Shown: positions 45,016 through 53,178 of the stretch, piece by piece | Layout of the letters: each line of letters starts with the position of its first letter | Numbering within the stretch: position 1 is the stretch's first letter | NCBI GenBank assembly: GCA_900470775.1 | Contig: UCBZ01000017.1 | Span: 105,181 to 169,180 of the forward strand | Source: Hyphomicrobiales bacterium | Lineage (GTDB): Bacteria; Pseudomonadota; Alphaproteobacteria; Rhizobiales; Beijerinckiaceae | DNA: 64,000 nucleotides | Direction: 5' to 3' | The notes under the pieces: model-generated | The model's database searches: none | What the model was told of the DNA's origin: nothing | Seen by the model: only the letters and a program-made list of their open reading frames with translations | Program-made: the position numbers and the translations under genes

Positions 45016-47139
45016 TCACACCGTCCCGACCGTCTTCAGCCGGACACGGGGGTGGATCTCGGCCTGCGACAGAACCGGCGTCTCGCGGCGGAAGCGCTCG
45101 ATGATCTGGCGCACGAAGGGCCGTGCCATGCCAGACGTCACGAGCGCCGGCATCTCGCCGATGCGGGCCGCATCCTCGAACTTGTCGCGCACCTGATGCA
45201 CGAACTCCTGCAGTCGCGAGGGCTGCATGGCGAGGTGGCGCTCCTCGCCCTGGCCGACGATCGATTCGGCGAAGATGCTTTCCCAGGCCGGCGACATCGT
45301 GATGATCGGCAGGTTGCCCTGGGCGTTCGAGAACTGGGCGCAGATCTGGCGCGCGAGCCGCATCCGGACATGCTCGGCGATGTCGCGCGGATTCTTGACG
45401 CTGCCGGCGGCCTCCGCGATGCCCTCGATGATGGTGGCGAGGTCGCGGATCGAGACACGCTCGGAAAGCAGGAGCTGCAACACACGCTGGATCCCGGTCG
45501 TCGAGATCTGGCTCGGCACGATCTCCTTGACGAGATCGGCGTGGTCCTTGGGCAGCTCGCGCAGCAGCTTCTGAACCTCGCCATGCGATAGCAGCTCCGG
45601 CATATGCGACTTCAGCACCTCGGTCAGATGCGTCGAGATCACGGTCGCCGCATCGACCACGGTGAAGCCGCGAAGCTGCGCCTCGTCCTGCAGCGCAGCG
45701 TCGATCCAGGTCGCTGGCAGGCCGAAGGTCGGCTCCAGCACATTGTGGCCCGGCAGATTCACGCTGCCGCCCATCGGGTCCATCGCCATGTACTGGCCGG
45801 CATAGACGATGCCGTGACCCGCATCGATCTCCTTGATCTTGATGTAGTAGTGGTTCGCCTCGAGCTGGACGTTGTCGACGATGCGCACGGCCGGCATGAC
45901 GAAGCCGAGTTCGGCCGCAAGCTGGCGCCGCAGCGCACGCACCTGGTCGGTGAGGCGGTCCTGCCCGCCGGCCGCATTGACCAGCGGTAAAAGCCCGTAG
46001 CCGATCTCGATCTTGAGCTCGTCGAGCTTGAGCAGGTCGTTGAGCGTCTCTTCCTTGGGCGTGCCGTCCGCCGACAGCGGCGAGGCCGCCTGCGCCGCAT
46101 CCGCGACCTCGATCTCCTTGGCCTTCGCGAGCCGGCCGAAATGCCGCGCCAGCCACGCCGCGCCGCCTGCCAGCGCCAGGAACGGCAGCATCGGGATTCC
46201 CGGCAGGACCGCGATCAGCAGCATCACTGCCGCCGACATGCCAAGCGCCTTCGGATAGCCCGAGAGCTGCTTGCCGAGCGCCTTGTCGGCAGCGCCGCGC
46301 ACGCCCGACTTGGAGACGAGCAGACCCGCTGCCGTCGAGACGATCAGCGCCGGGATCTGGCTGACGAGACCATCGCCAACGGTCAAGACGGTGTAATTAT
46401 GGGCCGCCGCGCCGAAGCTCATGCCCTGCTGCGCGACGCCGATGATGATGCCGCCGAGCACGTTGATGAAGGTGATCAGCAGGGCCGCGATCGCATCGCC
46501 GCGCACGAACTTGGACGCACCGTCCATCGAGCCGAAGAAGTTCGCCTCGTCCTCCAGCGCCTTGCGCCTGACCTTGGCGACATCCTGGTCGATCAGCCCG
46601 GCTCCGAGATCGGCATCGATCGCCATCTGCTTGCCCGGCATGGCGTCGAGGGCAAAGCGCGCCGCGACCTCGGCGATACGGCCCGAGCCCTTGGTGATGA
46701 CGACGAAGTTCACGATGATCAGGATGGTGAAGACGATCACCCCGATGACGAAATTGCCGCCCATCACGAAATTGGCGAAAGCCTCGATGACATGGCCGGC
46801 GGCCGCGCCGCCCTCATGCCCATGCGACAGGATCAGGCGCGTCGAGGCCATGTTCAGCGCCAGGCGGAACATCGTGACGATCAGCAGCACGGTCGGAAAG
46901 GCCGAGAACTCCAGCGGCTCCTCGATGAAGAGCGCGGTCATCAGCACGAGTACCGACAGGATGATCGAGAGCGCCAGCAGCAGGTCGAGAAGCAGCGCCG
47001 GCAGCGGGAAGATGAGCACCACGAGGATGCCCATGACGCCGATCGCCAGGAACAGATCGGGCCGGTTGAAGAGCTTCTGCAGGGCACCGCGGCTCGGCAT
47101 GTTCATGCCGCCGCCCTGGCCCGCCGTCACATCGGTCAT
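45016..47139 (-). CDS. flhA: Flagellar biosynthesis protein FlhA
   Basis: A 707-residue export-gate protein. Eight hydrophobic helices occupy the first half (LFLAIGVMGILVVLIFPLPA onward). The FHIPEP signature is RLALNMASTRLILSHG, and the cytoplasmic charged region before the C-terminal domain contains FVVITKGSGRIAEVAARFAL. The C-terminal domain binds export substrates and chaperones. The start at 47139 was preferred because family proteins begin close to the first helix. It is transcribed separately from the fliF operon. Confidence 0.93.
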   Translation of the reverse strand: MTDVTAGQGGGMNMPSRGALQKLFNRPDLFLAIGVMGILVVLIFPLPALLLDLLLALSIILSVLVLMTALFIEEPLEFSAFPTVLLIVTMFRLALNMASTRLILSHGHEGGAAAGHVIEAFANFVMGGNFVIGVIVFTILIIVNFVVITKGSGRIAEVAARFALDAMPGKQMAIDADLGAGLIDQDVAKVRRKALEDEANFFGSMDGASKFVRGDAIAALLITFINVLGGIIIGVAQQGMSFGAAAHNYTVLTVGDGLVSQIPALIVSTAAGLLVSKSGVRGAADKALGKQLSGYPKALGMSAAVMLLIAVLPGIPMLPFLALAGGAAWLARHFGRLAKAKEIEVADAAQAASPLSADGTPKEETLNDLLKLDELKIEIGYGLLPLVNAAGGQDRLTDQVRALRRQLAAELGFVMPAVRIVDNVQLEANHYYIKIKEIDAGHGIVYAGQYMAMDPMGGSVNLPGHNVLEPTFGLPATWIDAALQDEAQLRGFTVVDAATVISTHLTEVLKSHMPELLSHGEVQKLLRELPKDHADLVKEIVPSQISTTGIQRVLQLLLSERVSIRDLATIIEGIAEAAGSVKNPRDIAEHVRMRLARQICAQFSNAQGNLPIITMSPAWESIFAESIVGQGEERHLAMQPSRLQEFVHQVRDKFEDAARIGEMPALVTSGMARPFVRQIIERFRRETPVLSQAEIHPRVRLKTVGTV

Positions 47140-47201
47140 CGACAAGCCCGTTCCCCGCTGCGCAGACGCAGCCCATTCCAACGCCGCGCATGGAGAACGC
47201 G

Positions 47202-47222
47202 ACCCGGCAATTCTTGCCGGGT
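47202..47222. promoter_or_regulatory. Palindrome upstream of flhA
   Basis: ACCCGGCAA (47202-47210), TTC, then TTGCCGGGT (47214-47222): a perfect nine-base inverted repeat 63 bases before the flhA start. A closely related sequence, CCCGGTTAATTTTTGCCGGG, lies before fliF. It may be the operator of the regulator encoded by flbD. This is inference from likeness and position. Confidence 0.5.
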
Positions 47223-47239
47223 CCATGGTGAACGAGTGG

Positions 47240-47254
47240 TTAAGACATTCGAAA
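47240..47254 (-). promoter_or_regulatory. Possible CtrA box upstream of flhA
   Basis: On the minus strand this reads TTTC-N7-TTAA, with CC following, so the right half-site is perfect (TTAACC) and the left has two mismatches. It sits about 100 bases before flhA, beyond the palindrome. It is weaker than the fliF and sciP sites. Confidence 0.3.
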
Positions 47255-47382
47255 AAAGGGCAGTGCCGATCGCTGTCTGAACGGGCTGTTATCAAACTGC
47301 CGCGTTGTAGCCGCATTCCACCGCGCAACTGCACCGGGGCGACAAAACCGGTTTGGCAGACCCCGGACTATTGGAGGATGAC

Positions 47383-47697
47383 TTGGATAGACGTTCCTTT
47401 GTGATGAGCCTTTTCGGCGGCCTTGCTGCGGCAAGCCTCGGTGGCACCGCGATCGCCCAGGCGGCCTCGCCCAAGACGGTTCCCACTCCCGAGTTGCCGG
47501 AAGCGCAGCTCGACGCCGTCACCAAAGCGGCCCTCGACAAGACCGATGCCGAATTCAGCCAGGTCGTGATTCGGGAGCGCGTCGTGCGCCGGCCCTATCG
47601 CCGCCCGGTCGTCGTCCGTCGCACGGTCGTCGTGAGGCGCCCGCGCCCGTATTACCGCCGTCCGGTGGTCGTGCGTCGTCGCGTCATCGTTCGCTGA
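47383..47697 (+). CDS. Small exported protein with Arg/Val-rich tail, paralogue 1
   Basis: A 104-residue protein starting at TTG (47383), supported by GGAGG seven bases upstream. The N-terminus DRRSFVMSLFGGLAAASLGG is a Tat-like signal with a twin Arg. The middle has LDKTDAEFSQ, shared with the protein at 49413. The tail is repeated Arg/Val/Pro (RRPVVVRR, RRTVVVRRPRPYYRR). The function is unknown; the tail is highly basic. A terminator follows 20 bases after the stop. Confidence 0.7.
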   Translation: MDRRSFVMSLFGGLAAASLGGTAIAQAASPKTVPTPELPEAQLDAVTKAALDKTDAEFSQVVIRERVVRRPYRRPVVVRRTVVVRRPRPYYRRPVVVRRRVIVR

Positions 47698-47716
47698 TCT
47701 CCCAGGCGAGCTCCGA

Positions 47717-47745
47717 GGCGGCGCCTTTCATGGGCGCCGCCTTTT
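47717..47745 (+). terminator. Rho-independent terminator after the first small exported gene
   Basis: GGCGGCGCC (47717-47725), a TTTCATG loop and GGCGCCGCC (47733-47741), then TTTT (47742-47745). The nine-base G+C stem and T-run are typical. It ends the transcript of the small gene and separates it from the following MFS gene. Confidence 0.88.
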
Positions 47746-47811
47746 ATCGTTCGAGGGGAACAGATCGCTTCGGGAAAGGTTAGCTCGCAGGAAAGAGGCT
47801 TGCGCGCGCCC

Positions 47812-49290
47812 ATGGACCAACGGAATCTATCCTCGGTCGTGACGACGGACATTCCGGCACGACTCGACAGGCTGCCCTGGTCACGCTTCCACACGCTCGT
47901 CGTGGTCGCGCTGGGCATCACCTGGATTCTCGACGGGCTTGAGGTCACGCTCGCAGGCTCCGTCTCGGGCGCGCTGAAGGAAAGCCCGTCACTGCGCTTC
48001 ACCAATACCGAGGTCGGCATGGCGGGCGCCGCCTATATCGCCGGGGCCGTCCTGGGCGCGCTGTTCTTCGGCTGGCTGACGGACCGGCTGGGCCGCAAGA
48101 AGCTCTTCACGATCACGGTTCTGGTCTATCTCGCGGCCACGGCCGCCACAGCCTTCTCCTGGAGCTTCTGGAGCTTCATCCTCTTCCGGTTCCTCACCGG
48201 CATGGGCATCGGCGGCGAATACGCCGCGATCAACTCGACGATCCAGGAACTGGTCCCGGCCCGCGTGCGCGGCTGGGTCGATCTCGTCATCAACGGTTCG
48301 TTCTGGATCGGTGCCGCGCTTGGTGCGGTCGGCTCGATCGTCCTGCTCAATCCGGCCGTGATCGACCCCGAGCTCGGCTGGCGGCTCGCCTTCTTCATCG
48401 GCGCGGCCTTGGGCCTCATCGTCCTGGTCCTGCGGCAGTGGATTCCCGAGAGCCCGCGCTGGCTGATCAGCCATGGCCGCGCCGACGAAGCCGTGGCGAT
48501 CGTCGCCGCCATCGAGGCCCGCGCCGGCGTGACCTGGAGCGCGAACGAAAACCTGCCCCTGACGCATCTGCGCCCGCGCGCGGTGACGCCGCTCGGAGAG
48601 GTCTTCCGTGCCCTCTTCGTGACGCATCGGCAGCGTGCGCTCGTCGGGCTCGCCCTGATGGTCTCGCAGGCCTTCTTCTACAACGCGATCTTCTTCACCT
48701 ATGCGCTGATCCTGACCGATTTCTACCAGGTTCCGTCACAGGCGATCGGCTGGTTCATCCTGCCCTTCGCGGCCGGCAATTTCCTCGGCCCCCTCATTCT
48801 CGGGCGCCTTTTCGACACGCTCGGCCGTCGCACTATGATCGCGGCGACCTATGCGCTGTCGGGCCTCCTGCTGACGGCGACCGGCTATCTCTTCTGGCGC
48901 GACGTTCTGACCGCGCAGCAGCTCACCCTGTGCTGGAGCGTCGTGTTCTTCTTCGCCTCGGCGGCGGCGAGCTCGGCCTATCTCACGGTCAGCGAGACCT
49001 TCCCCGTCGAGATGCGGGCGCTGGCGATCGCCGCCTTCTACGCGGTCGGGACGGGTGCGGGCGGCGTCGCCGGTCCCTGGCTCTTCGGCATCCTGATCGA
49101 CACCGGATCGCGCGGCAGCGTCTTCCTCGGTTATCTGTTCGGCGCAGCCCTGATGCTGGCAGCCGCCGTGATCGCGGCGCTCTACGCGGTCAGGGCCGAG
49201 CGCAGGCCGCTCGAAAGCGTCGCCCGGCCGCTGAATGCAGTCGATGAGCGCGATGTGACGGCTGCACCGGCAGCGTCAGGCGGATCTTAG
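47812..49290 (+). CDS. MFS transporter, sugar-porter-like
   Basis: A 492-residue protein with 12 hydrophobic helices. The MFS signature GWLTDRLGRKKL connects helices 2 and 3, and PESPRWLISHGRADEA follows helix 6, as in sugar/aromatic-acid porters. The start was placed at the ATG 47812; a TTG at 47800 is in frame and has GAGG just upstream, so it could add four residues. It lies between the two paralogous small exported genes, so the three may be a moved block within the flagellar island. Confidence 0.78.
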   Translation: MDQRNLSSVVTTDIPARLDRLPWSRFHTLVVVALGITWILDGLEVTLAGSVSGALKESPSLRFTNTEVGMAGAAYIAGAVLGALFFGWLTDRLGRKKLFTITVLVYLAATAATAFSWSFWSFILFRFLTGMGIGGEYAAINSTIQELVPARVRGWVDLVINGSFWIGAALGAVGSIVLLNPAVIDPELGWRLAFFIGAALGLIVLVLRQWIPESPRWLISHGRADEAVAIVAAIEARAGVTWSANENLPLTHLRPRAVTPLGEVFRALFVTHRQRALVGLALMVSQAFFYNAIFFTYALILTDFYQVPSQAIGWFILPFAAGNFLGPLILGRLFDTLGRRTMIAATYALSGLLLTATGYLFWRDVLTAQQLTLCWSVVFFFASAAASSAYLTVSETFPVEMRALAIAAFYAVGTGAGGVAGPWLFGILIDTGSRGSVFLGYLFGAALMLAAAVIAALYAVRAERRPLESVARPLNAVDERDVTAAPAASGGS

Positions 49291-49412
49291 CCATACGTCT
49301 GAAAAAGATGCCGGACGGAACAAAGCATCATTTAAATGCATTACCCCTCGCCCGCATTTTCGCCGTATGAAGACAATGGAAGATGCGGAGATTAACAGCC
49401 TCGGAGGATGTC

Positions 49413-49706
49413 GTGGATAGACGCTCATTCATCATGACACTGATTGGCGGCATGGCTGCCGCCAGTATTGGCGGCGTAGCCGCCGTGGAAGCCGCGCAGC
49501 CCAAGGCCGTTCCAGTGCCGGATCCGGTCCCGGCCCGCGACGACGAGGCGGTGACCGCCGAGGTCAAGGACGCCCTCGACAAGACGGACGCCGAGTTCAG
49601 CCAGTATTACTACTATCGTCGGCCGCGCTACCGCTACTACGCCCGGCCGCGCTACTATTACCGCCCGCGCTACTACCGGCCGCGCTATTACCGCCGCCGT
49701 TGGTGA
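49413..49706 (+). CDS. Small exported protein with Arg/Tyr-rich tail, paralogue 2
   Basis: A 97-residue protein starting at GTG (49413), with GGAGG close upstream. The N-terminus DRRSFIMTLIGGMAAASIGG is nearly the same as in the protein at 47383, and LDKTDAEFSQ is identical. The tail is Tyr/Arg/Pro-rich (RPRYRYYARPRYYYRP, RPRYYRRR). A Tat-like signal and a low-complexity aromatic, basic tail suggest a structural or polymer-binding envelope protein. It converges on flbD, 15 bases away. Confidence 0.68.
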   Translation: MDRRSFIMTLIGGMAAASIGGVAAVEAAQPKAVPVPDPVPARDDEAVTAEVKDALDKTDAEFSQYYYYRRPRYRYYARPRYYYRPRYYRPRYYRRRW

Positions 49707-49721
49707 GCATCGGCTTCCGGG

Positions 49722-51086
49722 TCAGAGCGCGTTGACGCGCGCCTGACCCGGCTCGGCGACCACGATCCCGGCCGAGGTATATTCGCTCAGCTTGTTGCGC
49801 AGCGTGCGGATCGAGATCCCTAGGATCTTGGCCGCGTGCGTGCGGTTGCCCAGGCAATGGTCGAGCGTGTCGAGGATCAATTCACGCTCGACATCGGCCA
49901 CGGTATGGCCGACCAGCGAACGCGTCACCGCTTCCGCCGTCTGGACCGCCCGCGCCGCCGTGTCCCGCGAGCCGGCAGGACCAAGGGTTTCTCCCTCCGG
50001 CGTCATCACCGCCTCGGCACCGATCTCGGCGCCCTTCGCCAGCAGGACGGCACGGTGAATAGTGTTTTCCAGCTCGCGGACATTGCCGCGCCAGGAATTG
50101 GCAAGCAGGACCTTGCGAGCGTCCGCCGCCACCGGCCGCAGCGGCATACCGTTGATCTCGGCATATTTGCGCGCGAAATGGTCGGCCAGGGCCAGGATGT
50201 CGCCCGGGCGCTCGCGCAGCGCCGGCAACCGTAGATGCACGACGTTCAGCCGGTAGAACAAATCCTCGCGGAACGAGCCCTCACGCACGGCATCGCCGAG
50301 ATTGCGGTTCGACGTCGCGATGATGCGCAGATCGACCTTGACCGGTTGCGTTCCGCCGACGCGGTCGATCATCCGCTCCTGCAACGCGCGCAGCAGCTTG
50401 GCCTGGAGCCTCACATCCATCTCGGAGATTTCGTCGAGCAGCAGCGTGCCGCCATTGGCCTCCTCGAACTTGCCGATGCGGCGCGCGATGGCGCCGGTGA
50501 AGGCGCCCTTCTCATGGCCGAACAACTCGGATTCAAGCAGGTTGTCGGGAATGGCTGCGCAGTTGACCGCCACGAACGGCTTGTCCTTGCGTAGCGACTT
50601 CTGGTGCAGGTGACGCGCGATCACCTCCTTGCCGGTGCCGCTTTCGCCGGTGACCAACACCGGCGCATCCGAGCGGGCGATCTGCGAGGCGAGCTGGACG
50701 ACCCGCTCCATGGCGGGATCCTTCCAGATCAGGCTCGACTGGTCGGCGGCGACCGCCTCCAGCACGGCCGCGATCAGGTCCGGATCGGGCGGCAGCGGCA
50801 CATATTCGCGCGCACCGGCCTGGATCGCGGCGACGGCAGCGCGTGCATCGGTCGAGGTGCCGCAGGCGACGATCGGCGTGCGGATACGCTCCGCTTCGAG
50901 CGCGGCGACGAACTGCCCGACCGGCAGCGCCACCTCGACCATCAGCAGGTCGGCGCCCTTGGCGCGCAGCACGGCGAGCGTCTGCTCCAGGCTCTCGGTA
51001 TGGGTCACGTTGGCGCCATGGGCGATCGCGATCTTCGCGGCCGCAATGAGCTGTCCCTTGAGACCACCGGCAATGATGAGGCGCAT
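49722..51086 (-). CDS. flbD: Sigma-54 dependent flagellar regulator FlbD
   Basis: A 454-residue enhancer-binding protein. The N-terminal receiver-like domain has Glu51 where the phospho-Asp would be, as for non-phosphorylated FlbD. The AAA+ domain has Walker A GESGTGKE (147-154), GAFTGA (194-199) that contacts sigma-54, and Walker B LLLDEI (D218-E219). A Fis-type helix-turn-helix ends the protein ([20 protein letters not shown]). In Caulobacter FlbD activates late flagellar promoters and represses fliF. It is the last gene of the fliF operon here too. Confidence 0.9.
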   Translation of the reverse strand: MRLIIAGGLKGQLIAAAKIAIAHGANVTHTESLEQTLAVLRAKGADLLMVEVALPVGQFVAALEAERIRTPIVACGTSTDARAAVAAIQAGAREYVPLPPDPDLIAAVLEAVAADQSSLIWKDPAMERVVQLASQIARSDAPVLVTGESGTGKEVIARHLHQKSLRKDKPFVAVNCAAIPDNLLESELFGHEKGAFTGAIARRIGKFEEANGGTLLLDEISEMDVRLQAKLLRALQERMIDRVGGTQPVKVDLRIIATSNRNLGDAVREGSFREDLFYRLNVVHLRLPALRERPGDILALADHFARKYAEINGMPLRPVAADARKVLLANSWRGNVRELENTIHRAVLLAKGAEIGAEAVMTPEGETLGPAGSRDTAARAVQTAEAVTRSLVGHTVADVERELILDTLDHCLGNRTHAAKILGISIRTLRNKLSEYTSAGIVVAEPGQARVNAL

Positions 51087-51130
51087 GGCTCAGGCCTTTC
51101 TGCGTGAATGCGTGACGGGACGGCCGGAAA

Positions 51131-51481
51131 TCACCGGTCGGCCTTGATGATTTCTGTCATGGTGACACCGAGCCGGTCCTCGACCACGACGACCTCGCCG
51201 CGCGCCACCAGACGCTCGTTGACGAAGATGTCGATCGCCTCGCCGACGCGCCGGTCGAGCTCGATCACGGCGCCAGGCACGATCTGCAGCAGGTCGCCGA
51301 TCGCGATCTTGGAGGAGCCGAGCACCGCCGAGACGTTGACCGGAACGTCGAAGACCTGCTCGAGATCCTCGGCCGTCTTGACCGGTATCGGCCCCGAGCG
51401 CGCCACCGACGAGTCATTATGGTCGAAGGACAGGTCGGCCGGGTTCAGCGGCGGCAGGTTGAGGTCGTTGTCCGCGCTCAT
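51131..51481 (-). CDS. fliN: Flagellar motor switch protein FliN
   Basis: A 116-residue C-ring protein. A short N-terminal stretch (MSADNDLNLPPLNPADL) precedes the SpoA domain (about 38-114, DVPVNVSAVLGSSKIAIGDL to LGVTMTEIIK). It overlaps fliH by four bases (ATGA). FliN builds the base of the C-ring and binds the export machinery with FliH. Confidence 0.9.
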   Translation of the reverse strand: MSADNDLNLPPLNPADLSFDHNDSSVARSGPIPVKTAEDLEQVFDVPVNVSAVLGSSKIAIGDLLQIVPGAVIELDRRVGEAIDIFVNERLVARGEVVVVEDRLGVTMTEIIKADR

Positions 51482-52083
51482 CGGTCGTCCTTACTGTATG
51501 GGGCGCGGAAGCCAGGGAAGGCGGTTGCGACCGCCTGCTCCACCAGCCGCGACAACCGTTCCGACTCGATGACGAAGCCACCATCGGCCCATTCGATGCG
51601 CCCGTCGCCAAGCGCGATGTCGGGCTCGCCCAGCACGACGAGGCGCCCGGCAAAACCGGTCTCCTGCGCCAGCCGCTTGACCAGGGCTTCCGCCGTGTCC
51701 ACCGCGCCGTCATTGACCCGCATGACGAGATGCGGCGCCAGGCGCGCATGGGCGAGGCATTCGCGCAGTCCATGCTCCAGCGCCGCCAGCGGCCGTTCCG
51801 ACAGCGCCACGCCGGCAAATGCCTTGGCCGCGACAAGGGCGACATAAGCGGCCTGCGCCTCGACCTCGGCCGCATGCGCGGCTTCCTGCCCGACCAGGCG
51901 TTCGGCGGCACGCGCCAGTTGCGCGACCAGGCCGTTGAGCTGGCTCTCGGCCTCGCGGCGGCCTTGCTCGCGGCCAGCAATCACGCCTTCAGCATGCGCG
52001 GCCGCGATATCGGCCTCGCCCGCAGCCCGTCGCCCGCCCTCGCGGAAATCGGTGCCGAACGTGAATTTCGTCGCGCTGCTCAT
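51478..52083 (-). CDS. fliH: FliH-like flagellar export protein
   Basis: A 201-residue helical protein at the position of Caulobacter fliH (flbE). It has a Glu/Ala-rich coiled middle (AGREQGRREAESQLNGLVAQ) and a C-terminal region typical of FliH/YscL (DPDIALGDGRIEWADGGFVI-like: EPDIALGDGRIEWADGG). It inhibits and positions FliI and docks at FliN. It starts one base after the fliG stop codon. Sequence likeness to FliH is weak, so the name rests partly on gene order. Confidence 0.75.
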   Translation of the reverse strand: MSSATKFTFGTDFREGGRRAAGEADIAAAHAEGVIAGREQGRREAESQLNGLVAQLARAAERLVGQEAAHAAEVEAQAAYVALVAAKAFAGVALSERPLAALEHGLRECLAHARLAPHLVMRVNDGAVDTAEALVKRLAQETGFAGRLVVLGEPDIALGDGRIEWADGGFVIESERLSRLVEQAVATAFPGFRAPYSKDDR

Positions 52084-52084
52084 C

Positions 52085-53164
52085 TCAGTAAACCAGCTCG
52101 TCTTCCGAATTGCCCTTGGACAGGACGATCTCGCCCTTGTCGGCCAGATCCTTTGTGAGGGTGACCAGCTTGGTCTGTGCCTCGTCGACCTCCTTGAGAC
52201 GCAGCGGCCCGAGGCCCTGCATATCGTCCTGCATGTTCTTGACGGCACGCTGCGACATCGCACTGAAGAAGAAGTCCCGCATGCTCTCGCTGGCTCCCTT
52301 GAGCGCCCGCGCCAGCGTATCCTTGTCGACCTGACGCATCAGGGTCTGCAGCCCGGCCGGGTCGAGCTTGGCGAGATCCTCGAAGGTGAACATCAGGGCG
52401 CGGATTCGCGAGGCCGAATCCTGGTTCGAGGCGTCGAGCGCCGAGAGGAAGCGCATCTCGGTCTGCCGGTCGAAGCCGTTGAAGATCTCGGCCATCATCT
52501 CGTGCGGGTCGCGGCGGCGCGTCTGGGTCAGGGTCGCGACGAATTCGGTGCGCAGCGTGTTCTCGATGTGGTCGAGGGCTTCCTTCTGCACCGATTCCAG
52601 CCGCAGCATCCGGCCGACGACCTCGATCGAGAGGTCGTTGGGGAGATGGCGCAGGACATTGGCCGCATGCTCCGGCCGGATCTTGGACAGGATCACCGCA
52701 ATCGTCTGCGGGTATTCGTTCTTCAGGAAGTTGGCGAGCACGACGGCGTCGATATTGCCGAGCTTCTGCCACATGTTGCGTCCGGCCGGACCACGGATCT
52801 CCTCCATGATCATGGCGACCTGATCGCCGGGCAGGATCTTCTCGAGCAGCGAGATGGTGCGGTCGAAGGAACCGGTCACGGCACCCGCACTCGACAGCTT
52901 GCCGACGAAGTCGAGCATCAGCCGCTCGACGTCATCGGCATCCACCGTGCCCAGCTCGGCCATGGCACGGGTGATGATGCGGATCTCTTCGTCGTCGAAC
53001 TCGGACCAGATCGCCCGGCCGTGATCCTCGCCCAGCACGAGCAGGATCACCGCCGCCCGCTGGGGCCCGGTCATCTCGTCGATATCCGTGACGCCGCCAC
53101 CACCGCCTTCGATGGCGTCGCGGCCGCCCGAATTGCGCGTTGCGATGGAGCGTGGTTCAGCCAT
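52085..53164 (-). CDS. fliG: Flagellar motor switch protein FliG
   Basis: A 359-residue C-ring protein that transmits torque from the stator. It begins with a Gly-rich stretch (GGRDAIEGGGGGV), then DEMTGPQRAAVILLVLGEDH, EVVGRMLRLESVQKEAL in the middle and FEDLAKLDPAGLQTLMRQVD plus QRAVKNMQDDMQGLGPLRL in the torque domain. It lies 14 bases after fliF and is the second gene of the operon. Confidence 0.94.
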   Translation of the reverse strand: MAEPRSIATRNSGGRDAIEGGGGGVTDIDEMTGPQRAAVILLVLGEDHGRAIWSEFDDEEIRIITRAMAELGTVDADDVERLMLDFVGKLSSAGAVTGSFDRTISLLEKILPGDQVAMIMEEIRGPAGRNMWQKLGNIDAVVLANFLKNEYPQTIAVILSKIRPEHAANVLRHLPNDLSIEVVGRMLRLESVQKEALDHIENTLRTEFVATLTQTRRRDPHEMMAEIFNGFDRQTEMRFLSALDASNQDSASRIRALMFTFEDLAKLDPAGLQTLMRQVDKDTLARALKGASESMRDFFFSAMSQRAVKNMQDDMQGLGPLRLKEVDEAQTKLVTLTKDLADKGEIVLSKGNSEDELVY

Positions 53165-53178
53165 GCTTCAGAGCCCCC

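Noticed and set aside
49331..49345. TTAAATGCATTAC as a CtrA box before the second small exported gene
   Set aside because: Spacing between half-sites is five bases, not seven, and the second half is poor.
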